Position numbers and translations under genes: made by a program
Notes under the pieces: generated by a model
What the model was told of the DNA's origin: nothing
The model's database searches: none
The model's input: only the letters and a program-made list of their open reading frames with translations
Assembly: GCA_902493515.1 (NCBI GenBank)
Contig: CABUPE010000001.1
Coordinates: forward strand, 62,001 to 126,000
Length of the DNA: 64,000 nt
From: an uncultured Collinsella sp.
GTDB taxonomy: Bacteria > Actinomycetota > Coriobacteriia > Coriobacteriales > Coriobacteriaceae
Direction of reading: 5' to 3'
Shown: in pieces, positions 7,918 to 17,657 of the stretch
Layout: each line of letters begins with the position of its first letter
Numbering within the stretch: position 1 is the first letter of the stretch

Positions 7918-9720
7918 ATGTCTCAGAGAAACACCAGTCCGCTGAAACGCTCCACCGTGCGCCGCACGCTGCAGCGGTTTTGGGGTGTCACGCGCACGCA
8001 GCCGCTGATTGTCTTTCTCTCGGTGTTCTCGTCGGCGGGCTACATCTTTTTGCTGACGTTTGCCAATACCTATGTGATGGCCCTCATTGTCGACCGCGTT
8101 CAAGCCGGTCCCGTGGCGGGTGATCAGGTGTTTGAGGTCTTCGGCCCCTATATCCTGGCGCTCGTACTCGTTAACCTGGTGGGCCAAATCCTCTCCAAGC
8201 TGCAGGACTACACCGTCTACAAGCTCGAGATTGCGGGCAACTATCACCTGGCGCGCCTGTGCTTCGACACGCTCTCCAATCAATCCATGACATTTCACAC
8301 CAGCCGCTTTGGCGGATCGCTCGTGAGCCAGACGAGCCGTTTTATGAGCGGCTATACGGGGCTGGTCGACGTGACGGTGTATTCGCTCATCCCCACCATC
8401 ACCTCGGTCATCTGCACGGTGGCGGCGCTCGCCCCGGTGGTGCCGACGTTTACCGTGATCCTGGTGTGCATCATGGCCGTCTACATCGCGTTTGTCTGGC
8501 TTATGTACAAGCGCATCATGCCGCTTTCGGCCGCGACGTCCGCCGCGCAGAACAAGCTCTCGGGCGTGCTCTCCGACGCGGTCACGAACATCTTGGCCGT
8601 CAAGACCTGCGGGCGCGAGGACTTTGAACGTGATCTGTTCGACGCCGCTGATCGTGCCGCGCGCGATGCCGAGACGGTCTCGATGCACGCCATGATGCAG
8701 CGCAACTTTACGACCTCGGGTCTTATCGTCATCACCATGGCCGTGGTGAGCGTATTCGTGGCGGGCGGCAACGCGTGGTTTGGCATCTCGGCCGGCTCGC
8801 TCGTCATGATCTTTACCTACACCTATAACCTCACCATGCGCCTGAACTACGTAAGCTCCATGATGCAGCGTATCAACCGCGCGCTCGGCGATGCGGCCGA
8901 GATGACGCGCGTGCTGGACGAGCCACGTTTGGTGGCAGATGACCCGGACGCCCCCGAGCTCAAAGTGACCGAGGGCGCGATTGATTTTGAGCAGCTGAGC
9001 TTTGCGTACCGTGACGCTGCGGCGGGCGAGAGCGTGTTCGATGACCTGACACTTCATGTGGCGGCGGGCCAGCGCGTGGGCCTGGTGGGCAAATCGGGCT
9101 CGGGCAAGACGACGCTCACCAAGTTGTTGTTGCGCCTGGACGATGTACAGGGCGGCCGCGTGCTCGTGGACGGCCAGGACGTCTCGCGCTGCACGCAGCA
9201 GAGCCTGCGCCGTCAGGTTGCCTACGTGCCGCAGGAGGCGCTGCTGTTCCACCGCTCCATTCGCGAAAACATTGCCTACGGTCGTCCCAACGCCACTGAT
9301 GAGCAGATTCGCGAGGCGGCTCGCTTGGCTAATGCGACCGAGTTTATCGACCGCTTGCCCCGTGGCTTTGACACTATGGTGGGCGAGCGCGGCGTCAAGC
9401 TCTCTGGCGGTCAGCGTCAGCGCGTGGCTATCGCCCGCGCCATCCTAACCGACGCGCCGATTCTGGTGCTCGACGAGGCGACGTCTGCCTTGGACAGCGA
9501 GTCCGAGGCGTTGGTGCAGGAGGCGCTCGAGAATCTGATGCGCGGCCGCACCTCCATTGTGGTGGCGCACCGCCTGTCCACCGTGGCGGCGCTTGACCGC
9601 ATTGTGGTGCTGGCCGATGGCGAGATTGTCGAGGACGGCACGCATACGCAGCTCGTCGAGGCGGGTGGCGAGTACGCGAGCCTGTGGAGCCGTCAGACCG
9701 GCGCATTCTTGGAGGCGTAA
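7918..9720 (+). CDS. ABC exporter, fused permease and ATPase
   Basis: A 600-residue half-transporter of the MsbA/MDR type. Six membrane spans occupy about residues 25-320; the nucleotide-binding domain follows with Walker A GKSGSGKTT, signature LSGGQRQR, Walker B ILVLDEATSALD and the switch His in VAHRLST. It should homodimerise and export a lipid, peptide or drug; the sequence does not tell which. The start at 7918 has GAAAGGAAG upstream. No partner half-transporter is adjacent. Confidence 0.9.
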   Translation: MSQRNTSPLKRSTVRRTLQRFWGVTRTQPLIVFLSVFSSAGYIFLLTFANTYVMALIVDRVQAGPVAGDQVFEVFGPYILALVLVNLVGQILSKLQDYTVYKLEIAGNYHLARLCFDTLSNQSMTFHTSRFGGSLVSQTSRFMSGYTGLVDVTVYSLIPTITSVICTVAALAPVVPTFTVILVCIMAVYIAFVWLMYKRIMPLSAATSAAQNKLSGVLSDAVTNILAVKTCGREDFERDLFDAADRAARDAETVSMHAMMQRNFTTSGLIVITMAVVSVFVAGGNAWFGISAGSLVMIFTYTYNLTMRLNYVSSMMQRINRALGDAAEMTRVLDEPRLVADDPDAPELKVTEGAIDFEQLSFAYRDAAAGESVFDDLTLHVAAGQRVGLVGKSGSGKTTLTKLLLRLDDVQGGRVLVDGQDVSRCTQQSLRRQVAYVPQEALLFHRSIRENIAYGRPNATDEQIREAARLANATEFIDRLPRGFDTMVGERGVKLSGGQRQRVAIARAILTDAPILVLDEATSALDSESEALVQEALENLMRGRTSIVVAHRLSTVAALDRIVVLADGEIVEDGTHTQLVEAGGEYASLWSRQTGAFLEA

Positions 9721-9783
9721 GCGTCTCGGACGTGGGACAATTGTGCCCATAAGTTTATTGTGCCGTTGAGCCGAGGAGTCGTT

Positions 9784-10449
9784 ATGCCACGCGAGACCAA
9801 TGCCGCCAAACGCGAGCGCGCCGTTGAGGTGTGTGAGCGCCTCAACCGTCGCTATGGCCCGGTCGAGTGCTTTTTGGACCACGAGAATCCCTTCCGCCTG
9901 CTGATCGCGGTGTTGCTCTCGGCGCAAACGACCGACGCGCAGGTCAACAAGGTGACGCCGAAGCTGTTTGCCCAGTGGCCCACGCCCGAGGCCATGGCCG
10001 GGGCGAGTGTGGCTGACGTGGCAGACACCATCAAGTCACTCGGCTTTTATAAGAGCAAGGCCAAGCACGCCGTGGAGGCCGCGCAGATGATCGTCGCCGA
10101 CTATGGCGGCGAGGTGCCGGCCGACATGAAGGAACTCGTGAAGCTGCCGGGCGTGGGACGCAAGACGGCGAACATCGTGCTCAACGTGGGGTATGGCATC
10201 GTGGAGGGCATTGCGGTGGACACGCACGTCAACCGCATTGCGCATCGCCTGATGTTGAGTCCCAAGACACATGCCAAGGAGCCGCTCAAGACCGAGCAGG
10301 ATCTGCTCAAGATTTTGCCGCACGAGTATTGGGAGTCGGTCAACCATCAGTGGATCACCTTCGGTCGCGAGATCTGCGACGCCCGCAAACCCAAGTGTGA
10401 CGAGTGTCCGCTGGCAGATTTGTGCCCCAGCGTGCGCGTAGCGGGGTAG
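9784..10449 (+). CDS. nth: Endonuclease III (Nth)
   Basis: A 221-residue base-excision glycosylase/AP lyase for oxidised pyrimidines. Helix-hairpin-helix LPGVGRKTANIV carries the catalytic Lys; VDTHVNRIAHR carries the catalytic Asp; the C-terminal [4Fe-4S] motif CX6CX2CX5C is intact (CDARKPKCDECPLADLC). The start at 9784 has GAGGAG upstream. This canonical enzyme contrasts with the cluster-less glycosylase at 1965. Confidence 0.95.
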   Translation: MPRETNAAKRERAVEVCERLNRRYGPVECFLDHENPFRLLIAVLLSAQTTDAQVNKVTPKLFAQWPTPEAMAGASVADVADTIKSLGFYKSKAKHAVEAAQMIVADYGGEVPADMKELVKLPGVGRKTANIVLNVGYGIVEGIAVDTHVNRIAHRLMLSPKTHAKEPLKTEQDLLKILPHEYWESVNHQWITFGREICDARKPKCDECPLADLCPSVRVAG

Positions 10450-10606
10450 GGCGGAACGCATCTTCGTCTGGCGTTTTTTGCGGGGCTGGGTTTGCTCTTG
10501 AGCCGGAGTCCTCTCTATGCGCTACCATGACAGGCAATGAAATCCGCCGCATACCCGCCGAGCTTGCCCCGGCGGGCTTTTGGCGTTGCAATGCCGGAGG
10601 AACAGC

Positions 10607-13600
10607 ATGCTCATTCACCGTATAGCCGCGCAGCTCTACACTGCCGAGGCACTGCAGACCGTCGAGGCCGGGCTCGATGCCGGCGAGGACGTGACGCTGG
10701 CCGTGTCGCAGTCGGGTCGCACGCTTACGGCGGCCGCCCAGTTTGCGCGCCGTCCGCGCCCGACGGTCTACATTGTGAGTGGCGAGGATGCGGCTGATCG
10801 CGCCGCACGTAGCCTTGCCGCCTACGTGGGCCTGGCGCACGTGTGCCGTTTTCCCGAGCGCAAGGACTATCCGTGGCGCGAGCAGGCGCCCGACGACGCC
10901 GTGGTGGCTCAGCGCTGCGAGGCCCTGGGACGCATCGTGCGCGGCGACAACTGCATCATGGTTGCCTCGGCCCGCGCGCTGCTGCGTTGCGTGCCGCCGG
11001 TCGAGAGTCGCTATTGGGAGTCCACCACTTTTGCGGTGGGCGAGGAGATTCCTTTTGACGAGGTGCCGCAGCGCCTGGTGGGCATGGGCTACACCAATGC
11101 CGGCGCCGCCGACGCGCCCGGCCTGTTCCGCGTGCACGGCGACACCGTCGAGGTATTCCCCGCGCAGGAGAAGGCGCCCGTACGCATTGAGTTCTTCGGC
11201 GACGAGATCGATCGCATTCGCCGCATGGTGAGCTCCACGGGCCAGACCATCGGCAATGAGGACAGCATCGAGATCTTTCCCTGCCGTGAGCTGGCGCTTA
11301 CCGACGAGGCCGTCCACAACATGCATGTGGCGCTCTATCGCGCCAGCCAGGACGACAGCAAACTGGCGGCGCTGCTCGAGATGGTGGATGCGCGTATCGT
11401 CACGCCCGAGCTCGACCGCTTTTTGCCGGTGATGTACGGCCAGACCGTAAGCCCGTTGGCGCACGTGAGCGGCAAGGCACTCGTGGTTCTGTCCGAGCCG
11501 CGCTCGCTGTTCGACGACTGCCTGCGCGCCTACGAGGATATCGAGGCCCGTGCCGGCGAGGCGGGGATTGACCGCCTGGACGGTCTGTACGTGCGCGCTC
11601 AACAGCTCGATTTTGGTGCCCAGCAGCGCCTGAACTACGTGAGCCTCATTCGTGCCGGCGGTGCGGTGACGGCCGAGCTCAAGATTGAGCAGCCGGCCAT
11701 TGCGGGCTCGGACAATCGCTTTATGACGCGCATTCAGGAGGTCGTGGGCAAGCGCTATGCCTGCGTGTTTGCCATCCCCGACCGCGGTGCGCGCGAGTCG
11801 ATGGAGCTCACCTTTGGCGACGAGGGCATTACCTTTGAGGAATCGCTGACCGCGGCGCCCGAAAACGCCGGCGCTATCGGCGACCGCGTGCGCGTGGCAG
11901 CGGCGGATTCCGCCGATCGTGCCGCACGCCAGGAGGCCCATGCTTCCATTCGCGAGCGTCGCGCCGACGCGCTCAACGCCCGCTCGCTCGAGGCGGGCGC
12001 CGCGCAGGCTGCCGCCGGAGCCGCTGTGCCCACCATCTCGCGCGGGCGTGTGACCTTTGTGGACGCGGCCCTGCCGCAGGGCGTGGTGGTGCCCGACGCC
12101 AATTTGGCCGTGTTCTCGATCGCCGACCTCAACGCCCGCATGGATGCCAACCGCGCGCGTAGCCGCCGCAAGGTTGACATTACACAGATCACCTTCCCGT
12201 TTAAGCCGGGTGACTACGTCGTTCATGCCACCCACGGCATCGCGCTCTTTAGCGAGATTGCGCGCCAGGAAGTGGGCGGCAAGGAACGCGACTACTTTTT
12301 GCTGGAATATGCCGATGGCGACAAGCTCTACGTGCCGTTGGAGCAGGTCGACCGCATCACGCGCTACGTTGGCCCCGACGGTGACAAGCCGCGTCTGACC
12401 AGGCTCAACACCGCCGACTGGACGCGGGCTACCAACAAGGCGCGCAAGAATGCCAAAAAGCTGGCGTTTGACCTGGTCGACCTCTATACGCGCCGCTCGT
12501 CGATTACCGGTATCGCCTGTCCGCCCGATACGCCCGAGCAGATCGAGATGGAGGAGAGCTTCCCCTACGACGAGACGCGTGACCAGCTGGAGGCTATCGC
12601 CGACATCAAGGCCGACATGGAGGCGCCCAAGCCCATGGACCGCCTGCTGTGCGGCGACGTGGGCTTTGGCAAGACCGAGGTCGCCCTGCGCGCGGCCTTT
12701 AAGTGCGTGGACTCCGGCCGCCAGGTCATGGTGCTCTGCCCCACGACCATTCTGGCCCAACAGCACTACGAGACCTTCTTTGAGCGCTTTGCCCCGTTTG
12801 GCCTGGAGGTCGAGGTACTCAGCCGCTTCCGCACGCCGGCGCAGCAAAAGCGCGCGCTCAAGGCGTTTGCCGAGGGCACGATTGACGTGCTCATCGGCAC
12901 GCACCGTCTGCTTTCGGCCGACGTGAACCCCAAGAACCTGGGCCTGGTGATCATCGACGAGGAGCAGCGCTTTGGTGTGCAGCACAAGGAGCAGCTCAAA
13001 AACCTGCGCGAGCAAATCGACGTGCTCACGCTCTCGGCAACGCCGATTCCGCGAACCATGCAGATGGCCACGAGCGGCGTGCGCGACATGAGCCTGATCA
13101 CCACACCGCCGACCGGGCGTCGTCCCGTGATCGTACACGTGGGGGAGTACGACCCCGACGTGGTGAGTGCGGCGATTCGCCTGGAGGTGGGCCGCGGCGG
13201 TCAGGTGTACTACGTGTCCAACCGCGTCAAGACCATCGACGATGCCGTGGCGCGCGTGCACGAGGCTGCGCCCGAAGCGCGCGTGGGCGTGGCGCACGGC
13301 AAGATGAGCCCGCGCGAGGTCGAGGACGTGATGATCGAGTTCGCGACCAAAAAGATTGACGTGCTTATCGCCACGACCATCGTGGAGAGCGGTATCGACA
13401 ACGCAACGGCCAACACGCTCATCATCGAGGACTCGCAGCGTTTGGGCCTGGCGCAGCTCTACCAGCTCAAGGGCCGCGTGGGCCGCTCGGCCACGCAGGC
13501 CTACGCGTACTTTATGTTCCCGGGCGAGCTGCCGCTCACCGAGGAGGCCACGGCGCGCCTGACCGCACTTTCCGAGTTCCAGGACCTGGGCAGCGGCATG

Positions 13601-14239
13601 CGCATCGCCATGCGCGACCTGGAGATCCGCGGCGCCGGTTCGCTCATGGGCGCCGAGCAGCACGGCAACCTGTCGAGTGTTGGCTTTGACCTGTTTACGC
13701 AGATGCTGGGACAGGCCGTGGCCGAGGCGCGCGGCGACGACGATGCCGGCGTGGAGGCGGCGAGCGTGGGCATCAACCTGCCGGCCGACTACTTCTTGTC
13801 CGAGGAGTACATGCCGGCGGTGGACCAGCGCGTGCTCGTGTACCGCAAGCTCGCGGCCGCCGAGGACCTGGAGAGTATCGACGAGGTGCAGGAGGAGACC
13901 GAGGCCGCGCATGGCGAGCTGCCGTTGGCGGGACTCAACCTGTTCAATCGCGCGCGCATCCGCATTCGCGGCGAGCGCCTGGGGCTCGAGAGCGTCACGC
14001 TCAGTGGCGGCCGCATTACCTTCCTGGGGGTTGACGTTCCCAAGAAGGTAGCCTTTGAGCTTAAGACCCGCTATGGCGCGGTGAACTTCCCCAAGAGCCG
14101 CAAGTTATCGGTGCCCTACAAGGCGGGCGCCGGCGCGGGCAGCGGCCTGGGTCGCGGCCTCGATGCCAACGACGGCACCGGCCCCGTGGCCGCGGCGCTC
14201 ATGCTACTGCAGCAGCTCGGTGCGTCCGACGATGACTAA
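10607..14239 (+). CDS. mfd: Transcription-repair coupling factor Mfd
   Basis: A 1210-residue ATP-driven translocase that removes stalled RNA polymerase and recruits UvrA. Order of domains: UvrB-like N-terminal region, RNA-polymerase-interacting domain near FKPGDYVVHATHGIALF, helicase domain with Walker A GDVGFGKTEVALR, Walker B DEEQRFG, motif III LSATPIPRTMQ, motif VI QLKGRVGRS, and the C-terminal autoinhibitory domain. The length is usual for Mfd. The start at 10607 has CCGGAGGAAC upstream. A hairpin CCCGCCG/CGGCGGG with CTTTT at about 10554-10581 lies just before the ribosome site and may attenuate or terminate upstream transcripts. Confidence 0.96.
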   Translation: MLIHRIAAQLYTAEALQTVEAGLDAGEDVTLAVSQSGRTLTAAAQFARRPRPTVYIVSGEDAADRAARSLAAYVGLAHVCRFPERKDYPWREQAPDDAVVAQRCEALGRIVRGDNCIMVASARALLRCVPPVESRYWESTTFAVGEEIPFDEVPQRLVGMGYTNAGAADAPGLFRVHGDTVEVFPAQEKAPVRIEFFGDEIDRIRRMVSSTGQTIGNEDSIEIFPCRELALTDEAVHNMHVALYRASQDDSKLAALLEMVDARIVTPELDRFLPVMYGQTVSPLAHVSGKALVVLSEPRSLFDDCLRAYEDIEARAGEAGIDRLDGLYVRAQQLDFGAQQRLNYVSLIRAGGAVTAELKIEQPAIAGSDNRFMTRIQEVVGKRYACVFAIPDRGARESMELTFGDEGITFEESLTAAPENAGAIGDRVRVAAADSADRAARQEAHASIRERRADALNARSLEAGAAQAAAGAAVPTISRGRVTFVDAALPQGVVVPDANLAVFSIADLNARMDANRARSRRKVDITQITFPFKPGDYVVHATHGIALFSEIARQEVGGKERDYFLLEYADGDKLYVPLEQVDRITRYVGPDGDKPRLTRLNTADWTRATNKARKNAKKLAFDLVDLYTRRSSITGIACPPDTPEQIEMEESFPYDETRDQLEAIADIKADMEAPKPMDRLLCGDVGFGKTEVALRAAFKCVDSGRQVMVLCPTTILAQQHYETFFERFAPFGLEVEVLSRFRTPAQQKRALKAFAEGTIDVLIGTHRLLSADVNPKNLGLVIIDEEQRFGVQHKEQLKNLREQIDVLTLSATPIPRTMQMATSGVRDMSLITTPPTGRRPVIVHVGEYDPDVVSAAIRLEVGRGGQVYYVSNRVKTIDDAVARVHEAAPEARVGVAHGKMSPREVEDVMIEFATKKIDVLIATTIVESGIDNATANTLIIEDSQRLGLAQLYQLKGRVGRSATQAYAYFMFPGELPLTEEATARLTALSEFQDLGSGMRIAMRDLEIRGAGSLMGAEQHGNLSSVGFDLFTQMLGQAVAEARGDDDAGVEAASVGINLPADYFLSEEYMPAVDQRVLVYRKLAAAEDLESIDEVQEETEAAHGELPLAGLNLFNRARIRIRGERLGLESVTLSGGRITFLGVDVPKKVAFELKTRYGAVNFPKSRKLSVPYKAGAGAGSGLGRGLDANDGTGPVAAALMLLQQLGASDDD

Positions 14240-14276
14240 CGGGTCGACGCTGCAAACGCCCCATTTGGGCAATCTG
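14240..14276 (+). repeat. Short partial copy of the post-stop structured element
   Basis: Directly after the mfd stop, GTCGACGCTGCAAACGCCCC matches the conserved core of the elements at 27313 and 49063, then continues as a short stem-loop (CCCCATTTGGGC) and the GCAATCTG box. The rest of the element is missing. Confidence 0.6.
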
Positions 14277-14295
14277 GTTCCATCGAAAGGAAAGC

Positions 14296-15159
14296 ATGTT
14301 CGGATACATCTACAAGAAAGATGTCGCCATTATCGCGGTTGTCCTGTGCCTTTGTCTGGGCGTGGGCAGCTTCTTTGATTATCAAATCTCGAGTGCGCTG
14401 TTCAACATCGGCAGCATGTACGGTCGCTTTGTCGAGGCGGCCGGTGAGCTGCCGTTCGAGCTGACGGCGAGCATCGCGGGCGTTATGCTCGTGCGCTCGG
14501 CACGCCCCGATTCCAAGGCGAGCAAGTGGCTCGCTGCGCTGGGCGTTTTGATCAACGTGGGTCTGGTCGGCTACGAGATTATCGGATCGCTGTGCGTCGG
14601 CGGCAAGCTTATTGCGTTTCAGCTGGTTCTGACGTTTGCGTTGGTCATCGCAGCTAACTTCATCGCCTATCGCCTTACGCGCGACACCGAGCCCGACGAG
14701 CTCACACGCTGGGCGTTGATGGTGCTTGCCGTGTGGGTCGCTCAGGCCATTATCCTCAACGTGATCGTCAAGCCGCTGTGGTCGCGCCCGCGCATGCGCG
14801 TGATCGAGGTCACGCCGGGGCTCAATTTTCAGCCGTGGTGGGTGATCGGCAATCCCGACAAGTGGACCTATATCGCCGCCGGCGTGATCAAGGACGGGTT
14901 CAAGTCGTTCGCGAGTGGACACACCGCGCATGCGGCGATCGGCCTTATGCTCGCCGGGCTTCCCGCGGCGGCCTTTAAGGAAAAACCGTCGCGCCGCCGC
15001 GTGGTCTTTTGGACGGCGGTTGTGGTCGCGGCGCTCGTCGCCTTTGGGCGCATCGTGATTGGAGCGCACTTTTTGACTGATGTGAGCTGCGGCTTTGCCC
15101 TGGTACTGGCACTTGAGTGCCTTGCCGCGCGCATTGCCTATCCCAACGGCGTACAATAG
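14296..15159 (+). CDS. PAP2-family membrane phosphatase
   Basis: A 287-residue integral membrane phosphatase of the PAP2 group, which dephosphorylates phosphatidate, undecaprenyl diphosphate or similar lipid phosphates on the outer membrane face. The three PAP2 motifs are visible in order: KPLWSRPRMR, ASGHTAHAA and RIVIGAHFLTDVSCG, with catalytic His residues. About seven membrane spans. The start at 14296 has GAAAGGAAA upstream. The substrate cannot be told; undecaprenyl-PP recycling is a common role. Confidence 0.85.
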   Translation: MFGYIYKKDVAIIAVVLCLCLGVGSFFDYQISSALFNIGSMYGRFVEAAGELPFELTASIAGVMLVRSARPDSKASKWLAALGVLINVGLVGYEIIGSLCVGGKLIAFQLVLTFALVIAANFIAYRLTRDTEPDELTRWALMVLAVWVAQAIILNVIVKPLWSRPRMRVIEVTPGLNFQPWWVIGNPDKWTYIAAGVIKDGFKSFASGHTAHAAIGLMLAGLPAAAFKEKPSRRRVVFWTAVVVAALVAFGRIVIGAHFLTDVSCGFALVLALECLAARIAYPNGVQ

Positions 15160-15204
15160 CTCCGTTTGAGTCATCTGGCCGATACCCGGTAAGAGAGGAT
15201 TGCC

Positions 15205-16230
15205 ATGCTCGCGTTCAACAACGACTATTCCCACGGCGCACACCCGGCAGTGCTGCAGGCGCTCGTCGACACCAATATGGAGCCGCAGCCCGGCTACGGT
15301 ACCGATGCGCACACCGAGCGTGCCAAGCAGCTTATCCGCGAGGCCTGTCAGGCCCCCGATGCCGACGTGTTTTTTCTGGTGGGCGGCACGCAGGCCAACG
15401 CGACGGTGATCGACATGCTGCTCGCACCGTACGAGGGCGTCGTTGCTGCCGAGACCGGCCACGTCGCCTGCCACGAGGCGGGTGCCATCGAGTTTGGCGG
15501 CCACAAGGTACTCACCATCCCCGGCTACGAGGGCAAGATGCACGCCGAGGACCTCGAGAACTATATCCAGGTGTTCTACGAAAACGAGAGCTACGAGCAC
15601 ACGGTGTTTCCGGGTGCCGTGTACGTGAGTCTATCGACCGAGTACGGCACGCTGTACTCCAAGGCCGAGCTCGCGGCGATTCACGCAGTGTGCCAGAAGC
15701 GCGAGATTCCGCTGTTTGTGGATGGCGCCCGCCTGGCCTATGCGCTGGCGGCCGATGAGTGCGACATTACCCTGCCCGAGCTGGCGCAGCTATGCGACGT
15801 GTTCTACATCGGCGGCACCAAGTGCGGCGCTCTGTGCGGCGAGGCCGTGGTGTTTTGCGGCATGCACGCCCCGGCGCATCCCATTCCGCGTATTAAGCAG
15901 CACGGCGCGCTGTTGGCCAAGGGCCGCCTCACGGGCGTGCAGTTTGAGGCGCTCTTTACCGACGGCCTGTATTTTGAGATTGGTCGCCAGGCGATCGAAA
16001 CCGCGCAGGCGCTTCGTCGCGTGCTGCACGAGCACGGCTACCGGTTCTTCTTGGAGACGCCCACAAACCAGCAGTTTGTGATTCTGCCCAACGAGGACAT
16101 GGCCCGCATTCGCGAGCATGCCTCGGTCGAGTACTGGGAAAAGTACGACGATACCCACACGGTGGTGCGTTTTTGCACCAGCTGGGCCACGACGCAGGAG
16201 GATATCGACGCGTTGGCGGCGGTTCTGTAG
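15205..16230 (+). CDS. Low-specificity threonine aldolase-type PLP enzyme
   Basis: A 341-residue fold-type I PLP enzyme of the beta-eliminating lyase/threonine aldolase group, cleaving L-threonine or allo-threonine to glycine and acetaldehyde. The N-terminus FNNDYSHGAHP, GTDAHTERA, the cofactor stretch VDGARLAYAL (Asp binding the pyridine nitrogen) and the Schiff-base Lys in YIGGTKCGALCGE are seen. Length matches the family. The start at 15205 has AAGAGAGGA upstream. A strong terminator follows. Confidence 0.85.
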   Translation: MLAFNNDYSHGAHPAVLQALVDTNMEPQPGYGTDAHTERAKQLIREACQAPDADVFFLVGGTQANATVIDMLLAPYEGVVAAETGHVACHEAGAIEFGGHKVLTIPGYEGKMHAEDLENYIQVFYENESYEHTVFPGAVYVSLSTEYGTLYSKAELAAIHAVCQKREIPLFVDGARLAYALAADECDITLPELAQLCDVFYIGGTKCGALCGEAVVFCGMHAPAHPIPRIKQHGALLAKGRLTGVQFEALFTDGLYFEIGRQAIETAQALRRVLHEHGYRFFLETPTNQQFVILPNEDMARIREHASVEYWEKYDDTHTVVRFCTSWATTQEDIDALAAVL

Positions 16231-16248
16231 CCTGATGTAATGACGAGG

Positions 16249-16292
16249 GGCCGCCTTGCGCTGGGTTTGGCGCAAGGCGGCCTTTGTTTTTG
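16249..16292 (+). terminator. Terminator after threonine aldolase
   Basis: GGCCGCCTTGCG (16249-16260) pairs with CGCAAGGCGGCC (16271-16282), then TTTGTTTTT. Confidence 0.9.
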
Positions 16293-16307
16293 AGGGAGAA
16301 GGGTTGT

Positions 16308-16898
16308 ATGACCGAGATGTCCGAGCCGACAATTCGCCTGGCGACGCCCGAAGACGCACCGGCGTTGCTTGCCATCTATGAGCCGTATGTGCGCCAGACG
16401 GCGATTACCTGTGAATACGAGGTGCCGAGCGTTGAGGAATTCGCCGGGCGCATCGAGCGTACGCTCAAGCGCTATCCGTATCTGGTGATGGAGCTGGACG
16501 GGCGTCCGGTAGGCTATGCCTATGTGAGTCCGCTCAACAGCCGCGAGGCATACGACTGGTCGGTCGAGACATCGATCTACCTGGCACGCGATGTGCGCCA
16601 TGGCGGGCTGGGTCGCAAGCTGCACGATGCGCTCAAGCAATGCCTGGTCGCGATGGGCATCACCAACATGTGCGCGCTCATTGCCGTGCCGCACGATAAG
16701 GACGACGAGTACCTGACGCACAACAGCCAGGATTTCCATGCCCATATGGGCTACCGCCTGGTGGGCGCCTTTGACCGCTGCGCTCAAAAGTTCGGCCGCT
16801 GGTACGACATGTGCTGGATGGAGTTGGTCCTAGCCGAGCGCGTCCCTAACCAACCTAAGCCAACCTGGTTCCCCGACCTCCCCAAACCTACCATTTAG
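16308..16898 (+). CDS. GNAT N-acetyltransferase (phosphinothricin-type)
   Basis: A 196-residue GNAT protein of the PAT/MddA branch, which acetylates free amino groups of small molecules such as methionine sulfone or phosphinothricin analogues. Visible: IRLATPEDAPALLAIYEPYV at the N-terminus, VETSIYL, the acetyl-CoA loop VRHGGLGRKLHDAL (in place of RGXGXG/A), and FHAHMGYRLVGAF near the C-terminus. The start at 16308 has GAGGGAGAAGGG upstream. The gene is convergent with a GntR gene; their ends are 21 bases apart and share a hairpin repeat. Confidence 0.8.
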   Translation: MTEMSEPTIRLATPEDAPALLAIYEPYVRQTAITCEYEVPSVEEFAGRIERTLKRYPYLVMELDGRPVGYAYVSPLNSREAYDWSVETSIYLARDVRHGGLGRKLHDALKQCLVAMGITNMCALIAVPHDKDDEYLTHNSQDFHAHMGYRLVGAFDRCAQKFGRWYDMCWMELVLAERVPNQPKPTWFPDLPKPTI

Positions 16899-16921
16899 GG
16901 ACAGGTCTATTTTGGCAGGTT
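16885..16921 (-). repeat. REP-like GGGACAG hairpin, copy 1
   Basis: AACCTACC pairs (one G-T pair) with GGCAGGTT around a 21-base loop containing GGGACAGGTCTATTTT. It lies between convergent genes, overlapping the ends of both. Other copies: 24331, 26466, 34387. Confidence 0.7.
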
Positions 16922-17642
16922 AGCCGATGGGCTCGGTGTATTTGGCGCGGTCGGTTCGTTGGATGCGCTTGGAGACGTGGAGCGGGCGGCCGTCGGTGTC
17001 GTAGACGTAGTCGGTGATTAGGATCAGCGCCTGCCCGCGCTCAACGTTGAGCAAAAACGCCTCGTTTTGCGAGGCATAGCACACCTCAAAGGTCTTGTGC
17101 CCCTGTGCCGGCGCGCGATGGAACTCCTGTCGCAGCGTGGCGTAGAGCGAACCGTTGATATCGCGATCGATGAGCGTCTCGAAGCTTGGCGGCAGGTAGG
17201 TGGTCTCCAAGCACAGCGGCGCGTCGTCCAGGTAGCGCAGGCGGACAAGTTTGACGAGCTTGCTGCCCACGGCGGCGTCAAAGAACTTAGCTATGCTGCC
17301 GGCCGCCTTGGCAAAGCCCGAGTCCACGGTGCGCGTGGTGGGCTTCATGCCCTGGCCTTCGACCTGTGCCGTATAGCTCGAAAACACCAGGTTGTTCTCG
17401 TGGAGTGCCGGCGTGTCGGCCACAAAGGCACCACGTCCGCGCTCGGTGCGAACCAGGCCCTCGTCAACGAGCACCTTAAGGGCATGGCGCACGGTGCTGC
17501 GCGACAGCCCCGATTCGTCCATGAGCTCCATCTCGGACGGCAGCTTGTCTCCGCGTGCGTAGACGCCGGCGGCGATGCGGTCACGCAGCATGCCCGCCAA
17601 GCGCTCGTATTGGCTCAGTTTCTTTTTAGATGAGACGCTCAT
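16920..17642 (-). CDS. GntR/HutC-family regulator (regulator 1)
   Basis: A 240-residue regulator: winged helix at about residues 8-75 (LPSEMELMDESGLSRSTVRHAL, RTERGRGAFVA) and a UTRA effector domain (about 95-235) with LRYLDDAPLCLETTYLP and YVYDTDGRPLHVSK. UTRA domains bind sugar phosphates or amino-sugar phosphates. It is divergent from a SIS deglycase gene, with 205 bases between them holding repeated CTTGTATGC-like half-sites, so it most likely represses that gene and itself and is relieved by the phosphorylated substrate. Confidence 0.85.
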   Translation of the reverse strand: MSVSSKKKLSQYERLAGMLRDRIAAGVYARGDKLPSEMELMDESGLSRSTVRHALKVLVDEGLVRTERGRGAFVADTPALHENNLVFSSYTAQVEGQGMKPTTRTVDSGFAKAAGSIAKFFDAAVGSKLVKLVRLRYLDDAPLCLETTYLPPSFETLIDRDINGSLYATLRQEFHRAPAQGHKTFEVCYASQNEAFLLNVERGQALILITDYVYDTDGRPLHVSKRIQRTDRAKYTEPIG

Positions 17643-17657
17643 ATTGCCAACCTATAT

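Noticed and set aside
10355..13912. Very long open frame on the minus strand opposite mfd
   Set aside because: It is the antisense shadow of a clear Mfd gene in GC-rich DNA; composition (His, Arg, Gly-rich) and lack of motifs and ribosome site speak against a real protein.
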